Source: Argopecten irradians
Taxonomy: Eukaryota > Mollusca > Bivalvia > Pectinida > Pectinidae
Length of the DNA stretch: 64,000 nucleotides
Assembly: GCF_041381155.1 (NCBI RefSeq)
Contig: NC_091135.1
Span: forward strand, 48,039,086 to 48,103,085
Reading direction: 5' to 3'
Shown here: positions 25,662 through 37,884 of the stretch, one piece after another
How positions within the stretch are numbered: the stretch's first letter is position 1
How the letters are laid out: every line of letters starts with the position of its first letter
Position numbers and translations under genes: made by a program
The notes under the pieces: generated by a model
Told to the model about the DNA's origin: nothing
The model's input: only the letters and a program-made list of their open reading frames with translations
Database searches by the model: none

Positions 25662-26960
25662 ATGGGATGTAAATTCACCAAGATAAGGGAACAGCGTTCC
25701 CGGGACGACGACGGGAGACTATCGGAAGTAATTAGTCAAAGTTCTAGTTTTACGGAGTCGAAGAAAGACCTTGAGGTCCACACTGCGCCCGTAACAAGAA
25801 ATATAGTGGAGAAATGCTTACAGTCTATGCACGGCGCAAGCACAGAGGAAGAAGAATTATCGAGCCTTCATATGTTCCCTTCCTCTAACGATGGAGATTC
25901 TGATGCAGATAGCATGACAGATGAAAGTGAAATGGACATCTCTCTTTACCAGGAAGAACAAAATCCAGACAACAGAAATTGCACACCATTCAATGATGTT
26001 TCATCCTTGTCAGCTATGAGCCGGTATTCTTCCAGCATTTCTTCCAAACTATCCAGCTTCTTCAGAAAAGGAAACCGAAGCAGGCAAAACAGCAAAGTCG
26101 GAGGAATGATCATTGGTAAAGGAGATGGAAATAAATATGACTTGTCGTCAGTTGGGTTGTCTTCATCATCACCCACAGGAACGAAGAACACCATCAATGA
26201 TAGCATCTCATGTGATGGAATTCAAGACCTCGATATAGAAGACGACGGCAGACCATCCTCCTCTTCCGCCAGCGAAGAATCCGTTTTGCCCCCACAAATC
26301 AGCTGTCGCGTTGTAGCCAGACCGACTGCCGCAAGAGGAACACGAAAACGCTTTGTCGAACCTGTTCCCGACAAGGAGGAAATTGCGCAGCAAATCGTCG
26401 AATTTGAAGCTGAAGTTGAGCAACTAATTGGCGAACATGCTATACCTACAAGAGATTACCGAAACAGACAACTTCGACCAAGGGTAGGGGTGCTACATCA
26501 TTTTACTGCTCTAAGTATTTATTGATAGAAAATAGTGAAATGTTAAAAAATAAAATTTATAGTATTGCTTTTGACACCATAGCATGCGATAATTAATTAA
26601 CTGTAGATCTGCCGTTGATTATAATTAAGTAAAAGGACTATTTCTATAAAGTTTATGTAATCATGCTACATTTTGTATGTGTACTTGACCAAGGCTTTAA
26701 CTACCGGTGATGTCTTTATTATTGTTTTACAATACTGTTTCTAGGGTGCACGTGGGCTTCGTCTGCCATCCTTTAGCCTCCAGTACCAAGATCCAGTATC
26801 AAGCAACGGCACCGCGTCGGAATGTGGAAAGAGGTACAGCAAACATTTCGCCGATACTGTGACGCGGCCTCAGTTAACAGTGAGAGGACTGACGACAGCA
26901 AATGACTGTCTCACAAGTTGGATGGTCAGTCAGCAGAGAAAGGATTCCGAACGGCTATAG
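25662..26960 (+). CDS. Acylated (MGC-start) protein of unknown function, right copy
   Basis: Exons 25662-26483 and 26745-26960 join in phase 0 across a 261-bp intron (AGG|gtaggg ... tttctag|GGT); 345 residues. Without splicing the frame runs only 14 codons into the intron. The spliced frame gains 71 codons (GARGLRLPSFSLQYQDPVSS onward, ending KDSERL) and then stops. Features are as in the left copy: an MGC acylation signal, a long Ser/Asp/Glu-rich and probably disordered middle, an acidic helical segment EAEVEQLIGE, and Arg-rich RNRQLRPR at the exon junction. I recognise no domain. It could also be the 5' part of a longer gene, since a donor-like gaggag|gtaagg follows the stop at 26967. The intron differs from the left arm at only one base in 261. 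Confidence 0.7.
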
Positions 26961-27524
26961 AGAGGAGGTAAGGATGATTCTCGGGCTCGTAAATACCAAA
27001 CTGTTTTATACATTGTATACAAGTCATAGATATATACGCTAAGATAATTTTATGTACTTTTCGGGTTGTTTATTTGATTCTTACACAACCAGCACACTTC
27101 AATAAGTATTACTTGTATCTGATCCACCTATATTCATCCAGCAGAACGCTCTTAGACAGATTCAAGCTGCTGGCAGAAATTTTGCTTTATATGGATTAGG
27201 CTTTTTTAAATTTCGTTCTTTTACATTCCATATCCAGGTAGAGTAAAGACACGTTAGACAGGAGGAAATGGAAGTCACACAGAAAGAAGAGAAAGCATTT
27301 AGAACAAACGTGATGCGGTAATGTCGCTGTTTCGTCCGTAAGATCATTTACGAGTTGATCTCGAAGTGTCAAGTTGTATATGTCGCTCGTTGACAAAAGA
27401 ACTTGGATTAAACAAAAGAAATACCTAAAGGACAAAAGTAATTCTACAAGACATCGATCCATTTTTCTTATATGGGAAAAGTGCTATTCCTGTCAGTGGC
27501 GCGATCAAATATTTGGCGCTAAGA

Positions 27525-30500
27525 AAATTCTCCTGGGGTTATCTACACCTTCTATGGCTATAAGAGTTCTCCTGGCGGTATCTACATCCTCTCTGGCTAA
27601 GACAGTTCTCCTGGCGGTATTCACGGCCTCTCTGCCTAAGAGAGTTCTCCTGGCGGTATCTACGCCCATTCTGAATAAGAAAGTTCTACTGGCGGTATCT
27701 ACGCCTTCTCTAACTAAGACAGTTCTCCTGGCGGTATATACGCCCATTCTGAATAAGACAGTTCTCCTGGCGGTATATACGCCCTCTCTAATTAAAAAAG
27801 TTCTCATGATGGTATCTACGCCCTCTCTGGCTAAGACAGTTCTCCAGGCGGTATCTTCTCCCTCTATGACTATGAGATCTCTCCTGTCGGTATCTACGCC
27901 CTCTATGGCTATGAGAATTCTCCTGGTGGTATCTACGCCCTCTATGGCTAAGACAGTTCTCCTAGCGGTATCTACATCCTCTCTGGCTAAGAAAGTTCTC
28001 CTGGTGGTATCTACATCCTCTCTGGCTAAGACAGTTCTCCTGGCGGTATTAACGCCCTCTCTGGCTAAGAGAGTTCTCCTGGCGGTATCTACATCCTCTC
28101 TGGCTAAGAAAGTTCTACTGGCGGTATCTACGCCCTCTTTAACTAAGACAGTTCTCCTGGCGGTGTCTATGCCCTCTCTAACTAAGAAAGTTCTCCTGGC
28201 GTTATCTACGCCCTCTCTGGCTAAGAAAGTTCTACTGGCGGTATCTTCGTTCTCTCTTACTAAGACAGTTCTCCTGGCGGTATATACGCCCTCTCTAACT
28301 AAAAAAAGTTTTCATGGTGGTATCTTCGCCCTCTCTGGCTAAGACAGTTCTCCTGGCGGTATCTTCTCCCTCTATGACTATGAGATCTCTCCTGGCGATA
28401 TCTACGCCCTCTATGGCTATGAGAATTCTCCTGGTGGTATCTACGCCCTCTATAGCAAAGACAGTTCTCCTAGTGGTATCTACATTATCCCTGGCTAAGA
28501 AAGTTCTCCTGGCGGTATCTACGCCCTCTCTAACTAAGAAAGTTCTCCTGGCGGTATTCACGCCCTCTCTGGCTAAGAGTGTTCTCCTGGCGGTATCTAC
28601 GCCCTCTATGGCTATGAGATCTCGCCTGGTGGTATCTACGCCCTCTATGGCTAAGGTAGTTCTCCTGGCGATATCTACACCTTCTCTGGCGGTATCTACG
28701 CCCTCTCTGGATAAGACACTTCTCCTGGCGGTATCTACATCCTCTTTGGCTAAGAGAGTTCTCCTGGCGGTATCTACGCCCTCTCCGGCTAAGACAGTTC
28801 TCCTAGTGGTATCTACATTATCCCTGGCTAAAAAAGTTCTCCTGGTTGTATCTACGCCCTCTCTAACTAAGAAAGTTCTCCTGGCGGTATGCACGCCCTC
28901 TCTGGCTAAGAGTGTTCTCCTGGCTGTATCTACACCCTCTATGGCTATGAGATCTCGCCTGGCGGTATCTACGCCCTCTATGGCTAAGGTAGTTCTCCTG
29001 GCGATATCTACACCTTCTCTGCCGGTATCTACGCCCTCTCTGGCTAAGACACTTCTCCTGGCGGTATCTACATCCTCTTTGGCTAAGAGAGTTCTCCTAG
29101 TGGTATCTACGCCCTCTCCGGCTAAGTAAGTTCTCCTGGCGGTATCTACGCCCTCTCCGGCTAAGACAGTTCTCCTGGCGTTCTGGGTATACGCCCTTCT
29201 ATGGCTAAGAAGTTCTCCCGGCGGTATTCACGCCCTCTCTGGCTAGAGTGTTCTCCTGGCGTATCTACACCCTCTATGGCTATGAGATCTCGCCTGGCGG
29301 TATCTACGCCCTCTATGGCTAAGAGAGTTCTCCTGGCGGTATTCTACGCCCTCCTCCGGCTAAGACACAGTTCTCCTGGCGGTATCTACGCCCTCTCTGG
29401 CTAAGACACTTCTCCTGGCGGTATCTACATCCTCTTCTGCCTCTATGGCTAAGAGAGTTCTCCTAGTGGTATCTACGCCCTCTCCTGGCTGTAAGAATTC
29501 TCCTGGCGGTATCTACGCCCTCTCCGGCTAAGTAAGTTCTCCTGGCGGTATCTACGCCCTCTCCGGCTAAGACAGTTCTCCTGGCGTTATATACGCCCTC
29601 TATGGCTAAGAGAGTTCTCCTGGCGGTATCTATACCCTCTATGGCTAAGACAGTTCTCCTAGCGGTATCTACATCCTCTCTGGCGGAGGCAGTTCTCCTA
29701 GCGGTATCTACATCTTCTCTGGCAAAGAGAGTTCTCCTGGCGATATCTACATCCTCTCCGGCTAAGACAGTTCTCCTGGCGGTATCTACGCCCTCTATGG
29801 CTAAGACAGTTCCCTTGCGGTACTATCTACGCCTTCTCCGGCTAAGACAGTTCTCCTGGCGGTATCTATACCCTCTCCCTCTCTGGCTAAGACGCTTCTC
29901 CTGGCAGTATCTACATCCTCTCAGGCTAAGAGTGGTCTCCTGGCAGTATCTACACCCTCTATGGCTAAGACAGTTCTCCTGGCGGTATCTACGCCCTCTC
30001 TGGCTTAGACAGGTCTCTTGTCGGTATCTGCACCCTCTCTGGCTAGGACAGGTCTCTTGTCGGTATCTGCACCCTCTATGGTTAAGACAGTTCTCCTGGC
30101 GGTGTCTACGCCCTCTCTGGCTAAGACAGTTCTCCTGGCGGTATCTGCACCCTCTATGGTTAAGACAGTTCTCCTGGCGGTGTCTACGCCCTCTCTGGCT
30201 AAGACAGTTCTCCTGGCGGTATCTACGCCCTCTCCGGCTAAGACAGTTCTCCTGGCGGTATCTACGCCCATTATGGCTAAGACAGTTCTTCTGACAGTAT
30301 CTTCACCCTCTCTGGCTAAGACAGTTCTCCTGGCGGTATCTACGCCCATTATGGCTAAGACAGTTCTCCTTGCGGTATCTACGCCGATTATGGCTAAGAC
30401 AGTTCTCCTGGCGGTATCTACACCCTCTATTGCTAAAACACTTCTCCTGGTGGTATCTACGCCCTCTATGGCTAAGACAGTTCACCTGGCGGTATCTACA

Positions 30501-30955
30501 TCCTCTATGGCTAAGACACATCTCCTGGCGGTATCTACGCCCTCTATGGCTAAGACAGTTCTCCTGGCGGTATCTACATCCTCTATGGCTAAGACACTTC
30601 TCCTGGCGGTATCTACGCCCTCTATGGCTAAGACACTTCTCCTGGCGGTATCTACGCCCTCTATAGCTAAGACACTACTCTTGGCGGTATCTACGCCCTC
30701 TATGGCTAAGACACTACTCCTGGCGGTATCTACGCCCTCTATGGCTAAGACAGTTCACCTGGCGGTCCACGCCCCCTATTGCTAAGACAGTTCTCCTGGC
30801 GGTATCTACATCCTCTTTGGCTGAGACAGTTCACCTGGCGGTATCTACGCATTCTCTGGCAAAAACAGTTCTCCTTGCGGTATATACACCCTCTATGGCT
30901 AAGAGAGTTCTCCTGGCGGTATCTACACCCTCTATGGCTAAGACAGCTCTCCCGT
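27525..30955 (-). repeat. 39-bp tandem array, right (about 88 copies)
   Basis: On the plus strand the unit reads acagttctcctggcggtatc followed by tacgccctctctggctaag, the reverse complement of the left array's unit. Higher-order blocks recur (for example 27840-28460 resembles 28350-28700 and 28570-29060). Units at about 29140-29530 have irregular lengths. ORFs of 230-320 codons on the plus strand repeat LLAVSTPSLAKTV; the longest continues from about 50 codons of arm sequence starting at an ATG at 27380. I cannot exclude that this fusion frame is used, but openness on the opposite strand (REGVDTARRTVLA) makes a satellite the simpler reading. Confidence 0.92.
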
Positions 30956-30959
30956 GAGC

Positions 30960-31290
30960 GTTCATTGCAAAAAGGATAAAATATTCCTAAAATTGATCAA
31001 TATGAATATTCTAAATAAAATGCTTGAAATGGATTGAAGTGTTGCATTTATCATTGTATATCTGGTTATTCGATAGGACTTTTCATCTACTGCTATTGTT
31101 TAGTCGGTTTTCCATGATAACATACCGGAAGACAGTGCCATACAGTTTTTCCCGTCAAATCATAGGCTGTTCCATCGACTGATATTTTTCTCTATGCATA
31201 CGTATAAGTTTTATTTTCATGCGTTATTTTTTTAAATCTTTTTTTTTTTCTTTTTTAAAACGATATTGACTACTTAAAATGTAAATTAAG
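30960..31290. other. No gene seen
   Basis: AT-rich, nothing supported. Confidence 0.35.
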
Positions 31291-31297
31291 TATTTGT

Positions 31298-31442
31298 TGG
31301 CATATTTTTGACATGAATTGGTATGTAACATACATAGGGTGTTCTAGCATATCTATCACGGTGCGCTATTGCACCTCTGGATATGCTGTAATACCCAATG
31401 TATGTTACACACCAATGCATGTCAAAAATATGACAACCAATG
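31298..31442. repeat. Foldback (inverted repeat), ~60-bp arms
   Basis: ttggcatatttttgacatga ... gtaacatacatagggtgttctagcatatc at 31298-31354 pairs with ggatatgctgtaatacccaatgtatgtta ... catgtcaaaaatatgacaa at 31379-31440. Loop about 25 bp. MITE-like. Confidence 0.7.
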
Positions 31443-31444
31443 CT

Positions 31445-33030
31445 TAAGTGAAAGTGGTAGTTTCGCGTTTCATCATGGATAGATACGTTTGTCCATTGAA
31501 TTGTTGATGTAAAATATATTTTATTCCATGTGCAATGCAAGACATATTACCATGAATGAGGAAACAAGTACGTTAAATTGTTACATTGTATTGCATCCTG
31601 CCTAAATACAGAGGAAAATTTGTTGAAATTGAAATACAGAAGAGAGTAGTATTTTAGTAAGCATCGTCTCAACCCCGAGTTTCCCCTTTTATAACTCATG
31701 TCATATATATTGTCTTCAGTCAGTTTTCTCTTAAGTTTGTTTTTGGAAATTGGGGCCTGGAAACTCAAACTGACCAATCGAAGGCCTGCAGTAAGTTCAT
31801 GTGATGATTTATGAGAATGACGCTCAACTGTAAAGTCATACAATGTACCGTTATTCGATTCTTTTGAATTACATTAAATGACCCATACAGATCCTTCCAT
31901 TTTCCTATGACATATTTCATGTAGAGATCGTACCCCTGACAATCGAGGATTGCGCGGGCTTTGTGACTTATACATTGTACATGCCTCTCATAATTGTGAC
32001 GTCATTGCGATAAACAATGTCATCACTCTGGAACGTCTCGTTTTATATGTACCATTTGCACGAAGACAAACAAATTGAAGGTAATCTTTTCAGATTATAC
32101 GCCATTTATAATCATGGACTTTCGAAAACTCTTGATTTTATTATACAGATTCCCGCCTCCGTTACTTCCCTTACGAAAGTTTGACGGAGAGTAGAGAACT
32201 AAGGGAAGGAAACCAGTCTAACACGATATAGCTTACTTCTCACCCATACTACCTAAGTAAAATGATCCCTTTCCATGGAAATGGTTTTAGCTTACTTCTC
32301 ACCCACTCTACATGTCATTGGTTGATATCCTTCGGAGTGTACTAACTTGGTCGTCATATGGTAGATTCATAATACATCCCATCCACATAAACATTACATT
32401 GCTAATACTTTACTCGATCAAAAGTGTTGTTATTTTGTATCCTCGAAATAACTTACTTCGCAATAAAAGTGTACCATGGCATCCAGCCATAAGTCTATTG
32501 GGAAAAAAAATCTTACGTATAGATAAATAATACTGAACCTAGTAGATTTGTAATTAAACCAGTAAACCTTTAGTGGATAATTACTTCGTCGATGTAATTA
32601 TGTTTGATAGAGCTTAGATACGACTTAGTTTCAGAAACAAAAAAGAGGGAAAGCAGATTATTATTTCATGACTGTCGGAAGGTGACTTTATTTTGGATAA
32701 TGTGTTTCCTATACGACATTTTTCCTTCCTTATAACTCCTCTTATATAGCATCACGTTCCTTCCGTCTGATATTAATCCCGTACTGAAGGCTATGATTTT
32801 TGTTCTCCGGACGAGACAGTTGTCAGTATAGTGCGACCAGGTGGAGTGTGTTCGGTATATTTGCCGTTATGCTTCGGAAAGGGGCAAATATCCGCTTTTT
32901 AAAGCAACAATACCGATGTTCGACATCGACAAAATGATGCAAATTTTTGTTTGTAATTAACTATCCCGTCACATAGACAATTAAAGTGGCGAAGTGAAAT
33001 AAAACTTTACAACATATTACAACTGTATAC
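31445..33030. other. No gene seen
   Basis: Searched on the minus strand for further exons of the methyltransferase gene at 33031-33702 and found none. A partial family-B SINE-like segment (ttgtcagtatagtgcgaccaggtgg) is at about 32815-32890. Confidence 0.4.
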
Positions 33031-33702
33031 CTCCTGAAATATCCATTGGATAAAATTTAAGGGTAGTTTGTCTTTTGAGAAGTTCATTTATGACAAACCG
33101 CGTTTTTGAACAGTCTCCACTTCCTAGATCAACTAATGTCAGGTCATAGGGCACATCCTGAACGATGTCCTGCAAAATTGAAACAATAACTTCGAAAACA
33201 TCGAAATCCTACTACTCCTTAAAACTTGTATGGATTACAACCAAACGTTGTGTGGGAGAGGAAATCAAATTTCATATAAATGAGGTTGATCCGAGTGTAC
33301 TCTCATGATAAACCGCTTCGCGTTATCTTTGGAATACACTCTGATTGTTGTATTATAGCTTCAATTTTATCTTTCAAAAATACAAGTGAATAAAGTATCG
33401 AAAAGGGAAGATGTCAGAAAGCCACTGTAAGATACCGAACGATCGCTTATATTTTATGATAGAAAAGTGTATACATCAGGTAATTGAGAAGTAATTACGG
33501 ATATGTTTAAGATACGTGTACCTGTACGTTGTGCTATAGAAATGATAGTTGGCTTCTTGTTAAATAGTAATTCCTATTGAGCTCTCCGCTTTCCTGCTGA
33601 AGTTTCGATCCAATACCATCGTAGTTGTACCAACATGGAGTGTACTTAGGACTTGACTCTAGTCCAGCAATTAACTTCCTTCTTAGTTCCTGTGTCATTT
33701 TG
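33031..33702 (-). pseudogene. EgtD-like histidine-specific methyltransferase, 5' exons only, in-frame stop
   Basis: Exon 1 is 33522-33702 with ATG at 33698; exon 2 is 33031-33169. They join in phase 0 (CAG|gtacac ... tttgcag|GAC), and exon 2 ends at a donor ggag|gtatac. Exon 1 gives MTQELRRKLIAGLE...SSPKYTPCWYNYDGIGSKL...NRNYYLTRSQ, and exon 2 gives DIVQDVPYDLTLVDLGSGDC then SKTRFVINELLKRQTTLKFY and PMDISG. YNYDGIGS, YYLTR and the SAM-binding LVDLGSG followed by a late PMDIS are the N-terminal hallmarks of the family that trimethylates histidine in ergothioneine synthesis (Methyltransf_33 type). A TAG at 33534-33536 interrupts the frame in exon 1 (one base from GAG). No exons for the remaining two thirds were found toward the 39-bp array. 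Remnant of a gene or partial duplicate is likely; a sequencing error plus distant exons is possible. Confidence 0.7.
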
Positions 33703-33704
33703 CT

Positions 33705-36075
33705 TAAAAAAAAAGAAAAATCTCTAGAACATATAGTTAAAGTATAAAGAGTTGATCTATTTTGAAGTACATCGAATTCAAATTAGAGAAATGTCCTAAT
33801 GAATGCCAAGGAACCACTCCGCTCTGAAAAGTTAACAGGACCTATTTGCGATTCAATTCCAAAGTATGAGTCTTTAATTAAAATATTAAGAATGTAGTTT
33901 TATGGAAAGGGTGACAACTTATGATATGTTATGCAGACGCTTGAATTATGACGGATGCCTCAAGCTTTTCAAGTATTTGAATGAACTTGACTTGATTTTA
34001 TAACATTATCTGAACAATAAATTAGTTTTAAAATAACATTAATAAACCAATCAAATTTATATCACTATTTTATTTTAAATATGTATTGTTTAAAGATTGT
34101 TATCTATTTTGAGATTTAAGATATTCGATATCTAGGTTATATTTTAGCAGTCTGAAACTGAAGACCTTTATAGGCAATGTCTACTGTCTATTCTCTTTGA
34201 TATATTTGTCTGAAATCTAAATTATTACAGGAACACCAATAACTAATCTATGAAATAAAGGGAGATGACCATTATGATAGCATCATATTGCATTATTTTT
34301 TCGGTTACTATTTTCATTCGTTTAGGTTATTCAAAAACATCATTTTTACCTCATTACCACCTTAAATTATCATAAAAAAATTAGCTTTGAATAGCACGGT
34401 TTCTTGAAAAGGCATTTATATATTTATATATATTACATTTGTTAAACAATACATATGACGTGTAACAGTTTTGTTTTAAATTCATAAGTATCGTATTTCT
34501 CATACTCATGAATCAAGAAGGTCTTTTAATATGTTATTCACCACCGAAAGTTATTAACATTTTGATTTCAGGTTTTAATTAACAAGTACCAATTAGAGCT
34601 AAAATTCACTATTTTCCAATCAGTTTTCAGTTTTTCATTAATAAACCATTCACGTTTAAAAGATTTGTTTTTCATTTTATCATAACTAAACTTATTCATT
34701 TACCGACAGTGTCAATTTTCCCCGAGGAAAAAATTGGTGTCAATAAACAGAACTCCCATTCATATTTATATGTATTATCATACCAAGTCTAGGCTGCATT
34801 TATTTACTCATGGTTGCAGCTCATGATTATCATTAGCGTAATGAGATTCTCTGTGGCAAGATGTAAATATTCAAGATTAACATGTAGTTCATCACTTACT
34901 GAGAACATCAATGACTCCATTGAAGAAGTAAGGTTAGTGGGAAAATGACTTAAAGTTATGTGCCATATTTGGGCGAAATAATGTATTGAAAAAACACACG
35001 TTTTCATGAATGAAGTTGTGTAAATCATTCATAGTAATAATACAGAAATTATGGACTGATATAACAGTCTAAAGATGTGATATGAGATCATTTAACCGCG
35101 TATTCATTTTACTGCATAGTAGATATAACATTAATGATTTTGGCAATACTGGCAACATTCATTTTGATCTCTTATTTGAAATACAAACTTGAAAACCTGC
35201 GCATTGAAATGTTGTAATTGTCAACATGAAAATTGCGGTACATGTAGCTTTAAACATACTCATAAATATTTCAAATCTGATGAAAGTTTAGAGTCCAATA
35301 TTATGGTTACAATTTCAAAAGTTTGAAAAAAAAATCTATCGATAAATAATTTTCAGTAGTTTAGCCAATTACATATAAAATGCAATAAATTTCGAACCTA
35401 CCTTAATATTCTCTTGTGTGCAGAGACGAATGTAGCAATAGTTTGTCTCGAGAACTTGATACGCAATCATGTAAGTATTACGTATACCTTTATTTAATAT
35501 GTATTAATGCAGTTCCATGTGATGTGGTTGTTTACACGAAACGTGATTCACGATTTTATTTCAGCAATTCAACCAATGAAAACTTGACGCAGCTGTTTAT
35601 GTCTGACATAACGTAAGTTAAGCTAACAGTATGTTTAGTGTTTTAGACCAATAATCCTCAGTCTACTTTGCTGTCTACTCAATCTACGAGTTTTTCAAGT
35701 TGGCCGGTATGTCATCCATCATACAACAAGAGTTCTAAATGAGTGTTGATGTCGACAGATTGCTAATATTTCAAGTGAACAGTTGGGCAATGAAGAGACT
35801 AAAGTCGGTTAAAATGGTATGTATGCATCCAGTATAATTTCTTATGAAATAGAAAAATAAAATCTCTCGTCAAAATCGCTCTGCATGCGAAGAAATTAAT
35901 ATATATTATAATAATACTAAAACGTCCTCCCGGCTGGCTATGTCCGTGGTTACATTTCAACGCAGCCTCGTTTAAAAAAGTTAGGCGAATTTATTTTCAG
36001 AACGTCGATTTGATATGTGAGAACTTTTGGAAAGCCAATGACTCAGTTGCCAGGTACTGACCGCTGGCTGGTAGT
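33705..36075. other. No gene firmly supported; possible micro-exons
   Basis: AT-rich. Three short plus-strand stretches have acceptor and donor on both sides (34815-34928, 35424-35470, 35567-35613) and cysteine-containing frames, but they do not join into one open frame, so no gene is called. Confidence 0.3.
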
Positions 36076-36084
36076 TTTTCTGTG

Positions 36085-36170
36085 GGTACGTTGATTTCCT
36101 CCATCATCAAACCTGGCATGTCCTTAAATTACTATGGCCGTCAATAGGACATAAAACCAAAACGTTGCAA
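36085..36170 (+). repeat. SINE 3'-tail fragment
   Basis: ctccatcatcaaacctggca ... ggccgtcaataggacataaaacc matches the tail seen at 47573 and 55313. Retroposed repeat fragment. Confidence 0.55.
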
Positions 36171-37870
36171 TGGTAATCTGACTTGTCAAAATTCTGATAA
36201 TGCTAACAATATGACAATTGGTAGAACTGGTTTATGAGGGATACCAAACACAATGTAATACATAGAAATATTTGGAATGAAGATATCTTAGGGTCAGCTA
36301 TTCAGGTCATCCGATTTGTTTGTTGGCTCTCTGAGTTCAAAGGTCGAGGGGTGAACGTTTAGTCCAATTATTTAAATATTAGATTAGACATTATGTTGTT
36401 CGACTGTTATACCAGCAAATTATGGTTTGTGAATTTCAGTTATGTAAAGAAATAAAAAAAATTGAAAAAGTAGGTCACAGTGACCTAGTTATATTTTAGC
36501 ATTATAGACTTTTGATGAAAACTTTCATTTTACAATGATTTAATAGTTTGAGATTGTATGTAGCACTACAAAGCCGTATGGAGCGTGAATTGACCTGCTT
36601 AAGATGATTACACCCTAAGGTCACTGGGTGATAGGAATAAATTATTTAAGTTTGATTTATGCAACACCTAAACTGCAAATAGGATGTTCAAATTGTACAT
36701 GTTGCCCCATTGTACATATTGTAAAAAGTCGACTAAATTTGGGACACTTTTGTAAAAAGACACTTTGAATATAAAGGCGAGTTTTGTTGGTCTCTTTGTT
36801 GGCCTTCATAGACTGGTTTGTACATGTATACACATTCATCTATATTATTATTTCCTCATTATAACACTTTTCTTTTTTGATAAGAATATCTTATATAATA
36901 ATTATCGTATATTATAGTGCGTAATATTGAACAATAGTTTTATTCGTAACTAATAGTCGATGTTATTTAATTCTTGTATAAGAATATTAATTGGTATGTA
37001 TTAAAGGAAGTCATTTCAAAAGGAAAGTGTGATACTAAAAGTTTTTCTTTTCATATCACAGCTGAAATCTTTTGATTTATTAAGTGGAAATTGTCATAAT
37101 TTGAAAATATTTCTTGTTTTTTTTTCTCTCTGCTCAGATATTGGCTCATTACACCTGTATCTAATCTCATTCATATAGTCTCAGGCGTATACAAAGCAAG
37201 TATTATATTTACCGTTTGACTTTTGTATACTTCTACTCTCATCTCGTCTCAACCGCTATCTCACTTTTACCACCATCTCGTCTCATCTACCGTTTCACCT
37301 CAACCACCTTCTCTCCTTTACAACTATATCCTATCAACAACTACGATCTCATCTAGACCACTATTTTTTTACGTATAAAAGCTATACATTAAGCTTTTAT
37401 AACTTCATTCTATGCGCGAAGTGCGCAGAGCCACAAGGTTTATCATCATTGCACAATATTTTGTTCATTTATTCTGTTAATCACGTTTTTAATTATTTTG
37501 TTCTTCATGTAAGTACATTGACATGTTCTTTAATAATTTCATACCTCTGTATCTTTGGAATAATAACTTTCTATCGAGATATAATTTGAATATGAAAACA
37601 ACAGCATATGGTGATTTTATTTCTACCTGGGTATATGTTATACGTTTATGCTATATTTCAATACCGGATAATTGTTCGACAATTCCACGACTTTACTTAA
37701 AATATATAAGTACATACAGGTACATTTGGTTTATTTATTATTTATTATTTCACGTGTGCAATTTTCGCGACCCCGTAAATGTCTTGCGAAATCGCGAAAA
37801 GGACAACTTCGCCCACATTAGGTCAATTACAGGTGATTTTTTTGTCATTGTTATTTGTAAGTGAGTTTGT
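36170..37870. other. No gene seen
   Basis: AT-rich. A partial family-B SINE head (gtacatgttgccccattgta, gactaaatttgggac) lies at 36690-36750 and a cgcgaaat-rich fragment akin to the 41270 MITE at 37750-37810. The 113-codon ORF at 37523 has no protein-like features and overlaps the fragment. Confidence 0.4.
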
Positions 37871-37884
37871 TACGTAAGCTTAAC

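Larger units (their letters stand above)
25185..27520 (+). repeat. Right arm of the large inverted duplication
   Basis: Reverse complement of about 21540-23935. The match runs outward into the first bases of the 39-bp array (gcgatcaaatatttggcgct at the array edge in both arms) and inward to the start of the loop. The promoter-side part holds a tRNA-like B-box, ggttcgagtcc on the minus strand near 25405, that is degenerate in the other arm. Confidence 0.93.

Noticed and set aside
34815-35613. Three possible micro-exons with splice-like borders and Cys-containing frames (RFSVARCKYSRLTCSSS; DECSNSLSRELDTQS; NSTNENLTQLFMSDI)
   Set aside because: Their phases do not join into one open frame and no family is recognisable. 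An opposing minus-strand frame at 34804-34917 looks equally good.
37523-37864. 113-codon ORF with Tyr/Ile-rich text
   Set aside because: AT-rich chance frame that runs into a cgcgaaat repeat fragment; no splice or domain support.
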